A program made the translations under genes and the position numbers. The notes under the pieces are model-generated. The model was given only the letters and a program-made list of their open reading frames with translations. It made no database searches and was not told the DNA's origin. Shown here piece after piece: positions 25,192-33,603 of a DNA stretch of 60,987 nucleotides (position 1 is the first letter of the stretch; each line of letters opens with the position of its first letter). Source of the stretch: DASZIT01 sp036489495 (GTDB lineage Bacteria > Actinomycetota > Acidimicrobiia > Acidimicrobiales > RAAP-2); the NCBI GenBank assembly GCA_036489495.1, contig DASXFR010000153.1, positions 1 through 60,987 on the forward strand, given 5' to 3'.

Positions 25192-27024
25192 CTAAGCCGT
25201 CAACCAAATGATGGGTTGATCGGGGTTCGGGTCATAACGGCACGAGGTCCCCGTGCGGATCGAGTCGCGCAGGAGGCGGGCGATGCCGGGATCCTGACCC
25301 TCGATCTTGGCGAGGGCGGTGGCGATGGCCCGGCGCACCGCGACCCGGGCCCGTTCCGAAGATGCACCGCCGACACGGCGGCGACCCCCCAGCCCGGTGG
25401 CAACCCGCAGCTGATGGAGGAGCGCGTCTCGCTCGCCAGAGAGCTTCGCGGCGGCAGGCTGGTCGCCGCGGGTGTCGGCGGCGTCCAGGTCGGCATCGAG
25501 CTCGATGAGGCGACGCCGGTAGGCACTCAGCGCGGCGCTGTCGAGGGGATCGCCGAGGTCGGCCTCGTCGAAGGTCGCACCCGGGTGACCGGCGACGGCA
25601 TCGGAAAGAGCCAGAGCGCCGACGTTGGTACCAGGCCGCTCGAGCAGATAGCGCAGGTACTGCAGCCCCTTCAGGTCGGCCAGCACAAACGTCGTACCCT
25701 CTGCGCCCAGTCGCCACCGTCCGCCGCCCTCCTGCACGAAAGAGATCGATCGCGCCGGAGTCGCAGGTGTGAATGGCTGGGCGCCACCCAGCTTCTGCTC
25801 CCACCAGCCGGCACCGACCCGCCGGTAGGCGCTCTGGGCCGTGTGGCGCCAGTGGTCGGCATCCGCCTCGCCGAGCGACCGCTGGGCCTGGTAGAGGTAG
25901 TCGTCGACCACGCCGTGGAATGTCACGGCGCCCGCATTGAGCACCCCCCGGCCGGCGTAGGGTGCCAGGGCGGCCGCCCCCTCCCGCGCGATGTCGGAGA
26001 TCTCGAGTCCGCTGGCCACCCCGACGACGAGGCTCATGGTGAGCAGGAAGTCGACGTCGCGGGCGATGCCGTCGATGCCGCCGGCCGTCAGCTGCGTGAC
26101 CAGCACCGCGGCCCGGTCGGGCTGACCGGCGGCCAGCCACAGACTGGCCCCGACGGCCGACACCGACGGGATTCCCTCGGCGGTGCCGAAGGTCTCGAAT
26201 GCCGAAGCCTCGTCCCGCAGCGCGACCAGGTCACCCGACACGAGCGCCCGCATCCCGCCCAACTCATGGAGCACACCCGCGGCGTCGGGCTCGGCAACGT
26301 CTGCGCCGATGGTTGCGGTGCGTGCGATGAGCCGGTCGGCCGAGGCCAGGTCGTCGGTGGCCAGCGCGTGCATGGCCCGACGGGACGCGGCGAAGAAGGC
26401 GGCCCGGGCGGAGCCCGACTCTGCTGCCACGAGATCCAGCGCCCGCAGTTGACGGTTCACCGCGAGGATGTCGAGGCACTCCCATGCGGTGCTCAGCCGC
26501 CACAGATGCGAGGAGAGCCGGAGCTCAGGGTCGACCACGTGGCCGGCAACGTCATCGAGGTGGGCGGCCAGGCTCACGCGTTCGCCGAAGTCGTCGGGGC
26601 CCCAGCGCGCCACCAGGGCGGCGTCGAGCGCGTCGGCGGTCGCCTCCGGCGTGTCGACCTCGACGGCCAGTCGTTGGGCTTCGACGGCGAAGTGGACCGC
26701 CCGAACCGCGTCGCCGCCGTAGACCCACGAGCGAGCCAGCGCGGCCGCCAACCGGCAGCGGGTCGATGGGGTCTGCGCCATCTGGTACGCCTCGTACAGC
26801 AACGCCGGGATCTGACCCGGGTGGACCCCGAACCGCTGGCTGGAGGGCATGGCCAGGGCGGCGGCCGCCAGGGCCTCGGAGTCGCCGGTCGCCCGAGCCG
26901 CCTCGAACGCGGCGACCAGGGCGGCCCGCATGGCATCGACGTCCCCGGCCGCCTTTGCCACCGAGGCGGCGGCCAGCTGCTCTGCTGCTTCGGTGTTCGA
27001 CCCGGTCGTTGATGCGCCGTCCAC
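25192..27024 (-). CDS. TPR-type helical-repeat protein with regulator-associated C-terminal domain
   Basis: A 610-residue soluble protein. Residues about 10-420 are alanine-rich helical pairs resembling tetratricopeptide repeats. From about 435 a conserved C-terminal domain follows: a WRLGAEGTTFVLADLKGLQYL strand-turn, YLLERPGTNVGALAL, a charged helix (DSAALSAYRRRLIELDADLD), GLGGRRR, ERARVAVRRAIATAL and a final RTGTSCRYDPNP. I recall this domain at the C-terminus of large actinobacterial ATPase or cyclase-type regulators, where it follows AAA and TPR parts; here those N-terminal ATPase parts are absent. It is 30 nt downstream of the SnoaL-like gene on the same strand. Role unknown; signalling or regulation is inference. 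Confidence 0.6.
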   Translation of the reverse strand: MDGASTTGSNTEAAEQLAAASVAKAAGDVDAMRAALVAAFEAARATGDSEALAAAALAMPSSQRFGVHPGQIPALLYEAYQMAQTPSTRCRLAAALARSWVYGGDAVRAVHFAVEAQRLAVEVDTPEATADALDAALVARWGPDDFGERVSLAAHLDDVAGHVVDPELRLSSHLWRLSTAWECLDILAVNRQLRALDLVAAESGSARAAFFAASRRAMHALATDDLASADRLIARTATIGADVAEPDAAGVLHELGGMRALVSGDLVALRDEASAFETFGTAEGIPSVSAVGASLWLAAGQPDRAAVLVTQLTAGGIDGIARDVDFLLTMSLVVGVASGLEISDIAREGAAALAPYAGRGVLNAGAVTFHGVVDDYLYQAQRSLGEADADHWRHTAQSAYRRVGAGWWEQKLGGAQPFTPATPARSISFVQEGGGRWRLGAEGTTFVLADLKGLQYLRYLLERPGTNVGALALSDAVAGHPGATFDEADLGDPLDSAALSAYRRRLIELDADLDAADTRGDQPAAAKLSGERDALLHQLRVATGLGGRRRVGGASSERARVAVRRAIATALAKIEGQDPGIARLLRDSIRTGTSCRYDPNPDQPIIWLTA

Positions 27025-27054
27025 GGTGCGAATGGTAGGGCCGCGCTCGGCGCA

Positions 27055-27468
27055 CTAGGGGCGCAGCAGCGAGACAGTCTCCCGATGACGTTTGACCAGG
27101 TCGCGGCCCCAGTCGCCGGTGCAGTACACCGAGAGGTGCGCGACGGCGCCATCGGCGACGTCGACCCGGAACATCTCCCGGCAGTACCACGAGTCCCCGT
27201 CCTGGTCCCATTCCTCCTCGACTTCGAGGACGAAACCGGTCCCGGTGGTGTCGAATCGGGAGCGGGGCACCCGCCCGCGGCCGGGGTGGCCGCCCTTGCG
27301 GAGGCGGACGATGTCTTCGACGCCCTGCGCCTGGAGCCGCCACTGCGGCATGGTGAAGTCACAGAACACCTCCGGATTGAACAAGCCCTCGGGGGGTGTG
27401 CCCGTTTCGAGGAAGGTGATGAACTTGGCGGCCAGCTCGCGGCCCCGGGTCTCGTCGGCTCCTGTCAT
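27055..27468 (-). CDS. SnoaL-like (NTF2 fold) protein
   Basis: A 137-residue protein with the pattern of an NTF2-like/SnoaL barrel: an N-terminal helix (GRELAAKFITFLETG), FNPEVFCDFTMPQWRLQAQG, and C-terminal strands EEEWDQDGDSWYCREMFRVDV and LSVYCTGDWG. Members include isomerases, hydratases and ligand-binding proteins; no catalytic assignment is possible here. ATG 27468 overlaps the cupin gene stop (ATGA), so both are translated from one mRNA. Confidence 0.65.
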   Translation of the reverse strand: MTGADETRGRELAAKFITFLETGTPPEGLFNPEVFCDFTMPQWRLQAQGVEDIVRLRKGGHPGRGRVPRSRFDTTGTGFVLEVEEEWDQDGDSWYCREMFRVDVADGAVAHLSVYCTGDWGRDLVKRHRETVSLLRP

Positions 27469-27845
27469 GACTGGCTCCCGGCAGCCGCCATGTTCGCCTC
27501 GATGACGGCCAGGGTGTCGGCCAGTGCCGCGGTGGGGCTGAACTCGATGACCTCCGTGCCCGCGGTGACGACGGGGACGTGGCCGGGACGGGCCACGTAG
27601 GCGTCTCCCGCCCGGTAGGTCTCCTCGCCGTCCGCATAGCGAAGGCGCATCTCGCCGCTCACGATGACTCCCCAGTGCGGGCACTGGCAACGGTCGTCGG
27701 GCAGGCCCTTGAACATTGGCGTGCCGTCGGCGTCGACGTGGAACGCCTCGAAGCCGACGGTGAATTCGTCGAGCTCGACATTCCGGCTCGTGAGCATCTC
27801 GGACTCGATCGCCACCTTGGCCTCGGCCTTGCAGGTTCTGGGCAT
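27465..27845 (-). CDS. Cupin-domain protein
   Basis: A 126-residue single-domain cupin. The segment CQCPHWGVIVSGEMRLRYADG resembles cupin motif 1 but keeps only one clear histidine (PHWG), and GDAYVARPGHVPVV is motif 2. ATG 27845 follows a GAGAGGAAGGAAG site. It is the first gene of the cupin-SnoaL-TPR minus-strand operon in the repeat-bounded segment. Small-molecule binding or modification is likely; the ligand is unknown. Confidence 0.75.
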   Translation of the reverse strand: MPRTCKAEAKVAIESEMLTSRNVELDEFTVGFEAFHVDADGTPMFKGLPDDRCQCPHWGVIVSGEMRLRYADGEETYRAGDAYVARPGHVPVVTAGTEVIEFSPTAALADTLAVIEANMAAAGSQS

Positions 27846-27931
27846 GACTTCCTTCCTCTCTCGTTCGGCTGTCTAGCGAAGTCGTTCGAACTCACCCCTG
27901 AAGGCGTGACGAGCAGGAGTCACGATGTGAC

Positions 27932-28084
27932 GTGCCAGCGCGAGTCGGTGTGACGGCCGCGGCGCCCCAGCCCGGGGTCGACCCCGAGCGCACCAGCTAC
28001 GGGTCGTTCTGCTCCTTCAACGATCCCGACGGCAATCTGTGGCTTGTCCAGGAAATCAACACCCGTCTCCCCGGCCGGGAGTGA
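27932..28084 (+). pseudogene. 3' remnant of a glyoxalase/VOC-family gene
   Basis: Reading from about 27932 to the stop at 28082-28084 gives a peptide ending SYGSFCSFNDPDGNLWLVQE followed by INTRLPGRE. This is the C-terminal strand of a vicinal-oxygen-chelate (glyoxalase/bleomycin-resistance) protein, including the glutamate metal ligand in LVQEI. The frame is closed by TGA at 27899, and the remaining roughly 100 N-terminal residues of the family are absent. No credible start or ribosome site exists. It is a decayed or truncated gene inside the repeat-bounded segment. Confidence 0.75.
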
Positions 28085-28167
28085 GCGGCCGACGTCACCG
28101 AATTTCCAACTGCCCCGGCTGTCGCAACTTTGCGGTGGCCGGGTAGCGCATCCGCATACTCCTGGCC

Positions 28168-28192
28168 GGCCGAATGGTGGTCCAGGCGGTGA
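28168..28192 (+). repeat. Direct repeat, right copy (dprA-end-like)
   Basis: Second copy of the dprA 3'-end sequence (25125-25149): 24 of 25 positions match, with the 19-nt core identical. It is not part of an intact gene here; read in the dprA frame it would still end WWSRR and stop, but upstream the frame diverges after a 2-bp indel. It marks the right edge of the 3-kb segment. Confidence 0.8.
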
Positions 28193-28201
28193 CCTAGCTC
28201 C

Positions 28202-28747
28202 TCAGGCCGCGGGAAAGCCGCTCCGCTGCCAGCCAATGGCGGTTGCGGAGACCGGCGACGCCATCGGGGCAACGTCGAGCGACGGGGCCGTGCAGGAGGT
28301 CTGGTTGGTCTGGGCCCCGTACCAGGTGCCACCGGAACCGGCCCATACCACCCAGCAGGTCCCACCCGCGGCCCGGGCCACCAGGGTCAGACTTCCGCCG
28401 GTTGCCGAGGTGGCCACGCTGACAACCGACGAACTCGACGACGGACCCTCGACGTAGCGGATGGAGGGATTGGCGGCCGACACCATGTCGGCGGTGACGG
28501 CACTGAAATCTCCGGCGCCGCCCGCAGTGGCGGCGGCGGTCAACGATGTCGCCAACGTCTGTTGGGCTTGGAGGTTGTCAGCCAAGCTGACGCCCGGCGC
28601 ATTGGCGATGCCGGGCTGCGATGTGCCGTGGGAGGAAAGGGTGGCGGACAGCACCAGGGCCACCAGCGCGGCGGCGATCACCAGGCTCGCCATGGTCACC
28701 ACCATGGTGAACCCGGCATCGGTGCGGCGGGATTCGTGACCTTCCAC
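28202..28747 (-). CDS. Type IV prepilin-like protein
   Basis: About 181 residues from GTG 28747. A short basic leader (ESRRTDAG) precedes FTMVVTMASLVIAAALVALV, the G/F prepilin peptidase site followed by the hydrophobic helix of a type IV pilin or pseudopilin. Position +5 after cleavage is Val instead of the usual Glu. The remainder is a Ser/Thr/Ala-rich globular part with two cysteines (GGTCWVVW and QTSC) that could form a disulfide. No other pilus assembly gene is adjacent. The start is uncertain; a longer frame is open to 28912. Confidence 0.7.
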   Translation of the reverse strand: MEGHESRRTDAGFTMVVTMASLVIAAALVALVLSATLSSHGTSQPGIANAPGVSLADNLQAQQTLATSLTAAATAGGAGDFSAVTADMVSAANPSIRYVEGPSSSSSVVSVATSATGGSLTLVARAAGGTCWVVWAGSGGTWYGAQTNQTSCTAPSLDVAPMASPVSATAIGWQRSGFPAA

Positions 28748-28811
28748 CTGTAGTTCATCGACCGTTTGCACCGGACAGTTGAGGTGCTCCAGCCGGGGGA
28801 GGTGAGTTCCC

Positions 28812-29699
28812 GTGGCCGGGTACCCTTGGCCGGTGCTCGGATCGACGAACGGCGTGCGGCTCCCACGGCGGGGATTGCGGCTGCCCGACCCCGCACCCGA
28901 CCCGGCGTCCAACCCGGACAGCCGGGCGGAGTTCGAGCGCCTGGCCGCTCTGGCCCGGCTGGCGGAAGCCAGCGGATTCGACTCGGTGTGGGTGACGGAT
29001 CATGCCGGCGCGGTGCCCAACCAACCGGGCGGGTTCGAGCTGCTGTTCGAGGCCTATTCGCTGCTCGGGGCCCTGGCTATCCGGACGGATTCGGTGGGAC
29101 TCGGGGTGGTCCCCCGGGGCCCGACGGTGCGGTCCCCGTCGATGGTGGCCAAGATCGTCACCGGCGTCGATGTGATCTCTCACGGGCGGGCGTTGCTGTC
29201 GCTGGGGTTGGATGCCGGTGGCGGGCCCGAACCCGTCGATCGGCTCGGGGAAGAGTTGGAGGTCTGCCGGGCTTTGTTGACCGACGACGCACCCTCCTTC
29301 GACGGCCGCTTCTATCGCCTCGACCACGCCCCCAATCGACCCCGGCCGGTACGAGCTGGCGGCATTCCACTGTTGGTGGTGGCCGATGACCCGGCGGTGG
29401 CGGAGGCGGCGGCCGGCGGGGCCGACGCGGTGGTCATGGGAGGGGAGGCCACCGAGGTGGAGGCGATGGTGGCGGCCCTCGATCGGGAGTGCGAGGCGGG
29501 CGGGCGGGATCGAGGTGAGGTTGGGGTCATCTGGATCGGCGCGGTCGACGGGGATCCCGACCGTCTATCCAGCCATGTCCGAGCCCTGGCCGAGATCGGC
29601 GCCGCCGGATGTGTGGTGTCGGTCGAAGATGGCTATGACGCCGCTGCGGTTGCGGCGGCTGGCAAGGCGTTGTCGGCGGCGGCGTTCGGGGAACGCTGA
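28812..29699 (+). CDS. LLM-class (luciferase-like) F420-dependent oxidoreductase
   Basis: A 295-residue TIM-barrel flavin/F420 oxidoreductase. The SGFDSVWVTDHAGAVP segment near residue 55, LGVVPRGPTVRSPSMVAKIV and DVISHGRALLSLGLDAG are typical of the family. The N-terminal 20 residues are weakly conserved; GTG 28854 is an alternative start. It is divergent from the prepilin gene with a 64-nt spacer. Substrate unknown. Confidence 0.82.
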   Translation: MAGYPWPVLGSTNGVRLPRRGLRLPDPAPDPASNPDSRAEFERLAALARLAEASGFDSVWVTDHAGAVPNQPGGFELLFEAYSLLGALAIRTDSVGLGVVPRGPTVRSPSMVAKIVTGVDVISHGRALLSLGLDAGGGPEPVDRLGEELEVCRALLTDDAPSFDGRFYRLDHAPNRPRPVRAGGIPLLVVADDPAVAEAAAGGADAVVMGGEATEVEAMVAALDRECEAGGRDRGEVGVIWIGAVDGDPDRLSSHVRALAEIGAAGCVVSVEDGYDAAAVAAAGKALSAAAFGER

Positions 29700-29740
29700 C
29701 CCCACTGGACGGTGGTCCGGCGTCGGCTACCTTGAGATTC

Positions 29741-30250
29741 GTGGAGTTGATCGACCTTCCCGACTTCGGTCCCGACGACTTCGCCAAGATGGTGGACGGG
29801 GAGGCGGATCCCTTCGCTACTGCTGACCTGGACATCGAGTGGCGCGAGAAGACCGGTCACGTCGGGCTGACCGATAAAGGTCGTCTCATCGGCCATGCCG
29901 GATGGGTAGCCATACAGGTGGCGACGCCGGCGGGACAGAGCACCGATGTGGTCGGCCTCGGAGGCGTGATGCTGCATCGAGACTTTCGGGGCCGCGGCGC
30001 CGGTCGCCAGGTGGTGCTAGCGGCGATGGCCAGGATGGCCGAACTTGGAGGATCCATCGGCATGTTGTTCTGCCTGCCGCAGCGATTGCGCTTCTACCAG
30101 GACCTGGGTTGGTTTCGGATCGACCAAGCCGTGACCGCCGACCAGCCGACCGGATCGATCCTCATGCCGATGGTCACCTGCTGGACACCACTGGTCGAGG
30201 GAGCCACGCTTCCCGCCACCGACCTTCATGTTCAGGGGCTGCCGTTCTAA
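29741..30250 (+). CDS. GNAT family N-acetyltransferase
   Basis: A 169-residue GCN5-related acetyltransferase. Motif A is VVGLGGVMLHRDFRGRGAGR (R-x-x-G-x-G/A pyrophosphate loop), and FCLPQRLRFYQDLGWFRID is the motif B region. I chose GTG 29741 because TACCTT (29728-29733) ends 7 nt before it and CTGGAC (29705-29710) lies 17 nt further up, an arrangement for a leaderless transcript; TTG 29732 would add three residues and sit inside the -10. Substrate unknown. Confidence 0.82.
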   Translation: MELIDLPDFGPDDFAKMVDGEADPFATADLDIEWREKTGHVGLTDKGRLIGHAGWVAIQVATPAGQSTDVVGLGGVMLHRDFRGRGAGRQVVLAAMARMAELGGSIGMLFCLPQRLRFYQDLGWFRIDQAVTADQPTGSILMPMVTCWTPLVEGATLPATDLHVQGLPF

Positions 30251-30271
30251 CCGGGCAGGCGACGGTTCGAC

Positions 30272-30679
30272 TTACTCGGTGTCGACCGGCTGGACCACGA
30301 TGTGGTCAGCCTTGACCCGGTAGATGATCCTGACCTCGCCGGGACGGTGCATCGGGTACTCGTCGAGGCCGAGGTACTTCTTGGCCAACGAGTCGATGTG
30401 GGCGTCGGCACCTTCCTCGGACTCTTCCACCGTGCCGCGGACGATCACCACGTTGTAGGGGTCATCGGGATCCACCACCGACACCGCCACCCAGGGTCGG
30501 CGGTCGAGGTTGGCCTGCTTGGCCCGGCCCTTGGCCGTGTTGAACACGAGATCGTCGCCGTCGATGTCGATCCACACCGGCGTCAATTGGGGCTTGCCCA
30601 GATGATCGACGGTGGCCACATCGGCGATGACCGGGCGGTTGATGAGGGCCCGGGCGGCGTTGGTGAGAGTGGTGCTCAT
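30272..30679 (-). CDS. PPOX-class F420-dependent oxidoreductase
   Basis: A 135-residue split-barrel protein of the pyridoxamine-5'-phosphate-oxidase superfamily, F420 branch. Signatures: ADVATVDHLGKPQLTPVWID, LVFNTAKGRAKQANLDRRP and VRGTVEESEEGADAHIDSLA. ATG 30679 has GGGAGAA upstream. It is convergent with the GNAT gene and divergent from the zinc-uptake operon. Likely reduces a small organic substrate with F420H2; substrate unknown. Confidence 0.85.
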   Translation of the reverse strand: MSTTLTNAARALINRPVIADVATVDHLGKPQLTPVWIDIDGDDLVFNTAKGRAKQANLDRRPWVAVSVVDPDDPYNVVIVRGTVEESEEGADAHIDSLAKKYLGLDEYPMHRPGEVRIIYRVKADHIVVQPVDTE

Positions 30680-30783
30680 GGTGTCGGTTCTCCCAGATAG
30701 TTGTCTACGCAACGAGACTACCGAGAGATTCGAAATGTCATGCGCCGGCGGGCCGAATTGTCACCCGGCGAGTGGGTGGAATT

Positions 30784-30811
30784 TGGAATAAGAATCATTC
30801 TTGGATATGGT
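30784..30811 (+). promoter_or_regulatory. Promoter of the zinc-uptake operon
   Basis: TTGGAA (30784-30789) and TATGGT (30806-30811) are separated by 16 bp and lie 30 nt before the znuA ATG. The local sequence is markedly A+T rich for this genome. The Zur-type palindrome occupies the spacer, so bound repressor would block RNA polymerase. Confidence 0.55.
30790..30802 (+). promoter_or_regulatory. Zur/Fur-type operator
   Basis: AAGAATCATTCTT is a perfect 6-1-6 palindrome, close in form to Fur-family boxes (Streptomyces Zur sites resemble TGAAAATGATTTTCA). It sits between the -35 and -10 elements of the znuA operon, whose last gene encodes a Fur-family regulator. This fits autoregulated, zinc-dependent repression. 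Confidence 0.65.
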
Positions 30812-30840
30812 GAGGATTGACCGAACGATCCAAGGACCCG

Positions 30841-31788
30841 ATGACCTCTTTCCCTGCGCCCCGCCGCCCTCGGGCCGCCACCGCGGCAACCGTCCTGGTA
30901 GCACTCGCACTCGTACTTTGCGCCTGCAGCAGCTCGACTTCCCCGGGCGGAAACATCTCGGTGTCATCCGGCAGTCGGGTGATCGAGGTGGTGGCCGCCG
31001 AGAACTTCTGGGGCAGTGTCGCCGCCCAGATCGGCGGGAACCACGCGCACGTAGTAAGTATCATTACCAATCCGAACACCGACCCCCATGCCTACGAACC
31101 GACCGCGGCGGACGGACGCACCATGGCTGGCGCCCAGATGGTGATCGAGAACGGCATCGGCTACGACCCCTGGGTGCCCCAGCTCCTGAAGTCGGCCGGA
31201 TCGACGGCCACCGTGCTCAACGTCGGCGATCTCCTCGGTGTGGCCGACGGTGGCAATCCCCACCGGTGGTACAACCCGGCCGACACCCAGACGGTCATCG
31301 CCCGGATCACCGCCGACTACCAGAAACTCGACCCGGCCGACTCCGCCTACTTTGCCGAGCAGCGGTCCGCCTTCAACGGGGTGGCCCTGAAGCCGTACGA
31401 CGGGTTGCTGGCCTCCATCAAGTCGACCTACGGCGGGACGCCGGTGGGCGCGTCCGAGTCGATCTTCGCCATGCTGGCCCCGGCGCTGGGCCTCGACCTG
31501 ATCACGCCCCCCTCGTTCCTCACCGCCATCAGCGAGGGTTCCGAGGTAACCGCGGCCGACAAGCAGACGATCGATGCCCAGATCCAGCAGCACCAGATCA
31601 AGATCTACGTGTACAACAGCCAGAACGTGACTCCCGACGTGCAGGCCCAGCTCGACGACGTAAAGGCCGCCCACATCCCCTACGCCACCATCACCGAGAC
31701 CCTCCAGCCGGCCAGCTCCACCTACCAGGCCTGGCAGACCCGGCAGCTGGTCGGCATCCAGGCGGCCCTGGCCCAGGCGACGGGATAG
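30841..31788 (+). CDS. znuA: Zinc ABC transporter substrate-binding lipoprotein
   Basis: Extracellular metal-binding component of a cluster A-I importer. 315 residues: an N-terminal signal with lipobox LCAC, then DPHAYEP and NPHRWYNP, which carry the first two histidine ligands of the ZnuA/TroA family. The third family ligand position reads Glu (SESIFAMLAPALGL) rather than His. ATG 30841 has AAGGA 4-5 nt upstream; TTG 30817 is in frame but lies almost on the promoter. A histidine-rich loop typical of some ZnuA proteins is absent. First gene of znuA-znuC-znuB-znuB-zur. Confidence 0.88.
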   Translation: MTSFPAPRRPRAATAATVLVALALVLCACSSSTSPGGNISVSSGSRVIEVVAAENFWGSVAAQIGGNHAHVVSIITNPNTDPHAYEPTAADGRTMAGAQMVIENGIGYDPWVPQLLKSAGSTATVLNVGDLLGVADGGNPHRWYNPADTQTVIARITADYQKLDPADSAYFAEQRSAFNGVALKPYDGLLASIKSTYGGTPVGASESIFAMLAPALGLDLITPPSFLTAISEGSEVTAADKQTIDAQIQQHQIKIYVYNSQNVTPDVQAQLDDVKAAHIPYATITETLQPASSTYQAWQTRQLVGIQAALAQATG

Positions 31789-31795
31789 CCAGGGG

Positions 31796-32691
<896 letters not shown>

Positions 32692-32695
<4 letters not shown>

Positions 32696-33603
32696 TGGAA
32701 GCCGTCACCCAGCTGACCTGGAACCTCTCCCGCGACCTGCAACAGCTGTTCGCCTTTCACTTCATGGTCAACGCTTTCCGGGCCGGCACGGTGGTGGCGG
32801 TGGTCGCGGCCGCGGTCGGGTGGCTGATGGTGCTGCGGCGGGCCAGCTTTGCCGGCCACACCCTGGCGGTGGTCTCCTTCCCGGGCGCCGCCGGGGCCGT
32901 CTGGTTGGGGATCAGCGTCACCGCCGGCTACTTCGCCGCCAGCATCGCCGCCGCCCTGGTGATCGCCATGGTGCCGCCGGCCAGCCGGGGTGGCGCCAGC
33001 CGGGAGTCGGCGGTGATCGGCACCGTCCAGGCGTTCGCCCTCGCCTGCGGGGTGCTGTTCGTGAGCCTCTACGGCGGCCTGCTCGACAGCGTGACCGGTC
33101 TGCTGTTCGGCACCTTTCTCGGCATTGCCGACGCCCAGGTCATCACCCTGCTGATCGTGGGGGCGGCGGTGCTGGCCGTCCTGGCCGCCATTGCCCGACC
33201 CCTCTTCTTCGCCAGTGTCGACCCCGACGTGGCGTCGGCCCGGGGGGTCCCGGTACGGCTGCTCGGCGTCGTCTTCCTGGTGTTGCTGGGAACCACCGCC
33301 GCCGAGGTGAGCCAGATCACCGGGGCCCTGTTGGTGTTCGCCCTCCTGGTGATGCCGGCCGCCGCCGCCCAGCAGCTGACGGCCCGACCGGTGTGGAGCC
33401 TGGCCTTGGCCATCGTCCTCGGGCTGGTGGTGACCTGGGCCGGGCTGGCCGCCGCCTACTTCTCCAGTTACCCGGTGGGCTTCTACGTCACCACCTTCGG
33501 GTTCGCCGCCTACGGGCTGGCCGCGGGTGGCCGGGCCGTGGCCGAGTGGATCGGGACCCGGGGCCGCCCGCGGCTGGCGCCCCGGTTGGCGGTCGACCGA
33601 TGA
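32692..33603 (+). CDS. znuB: Zinc ABC transporter permease (first)
   Basis: A 303-residue ABC-3 family integral membrane protein with about eight hydrophobic segments. The cytoplasmic coupling motif DPDVASARGVPVRLLGVVF, which contacts the ATPase, is near residue 178. The start overlaps znuC and the stop overlaps the second permease by 4 nt each. The paired, non-identical permeases suggest a heterodimeric channel. Confidence 0.9.

Larger units (their letters stand above)
27846..28201. other. Intergenic region with VOC remnant and direct repeat
   Basis: 356 nt between the cupin gene (start at 27845, minus) and the prepilin gene (end at 28202, minus). It contains the cupin ribosome site (GGAAGGAAG), the VOC remnant (27932-28084) and the right copy of the dprA-end repeat (28168-28192). 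Between 28085 and 28167 I see nothing recognisable. Confidence 0.6.
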
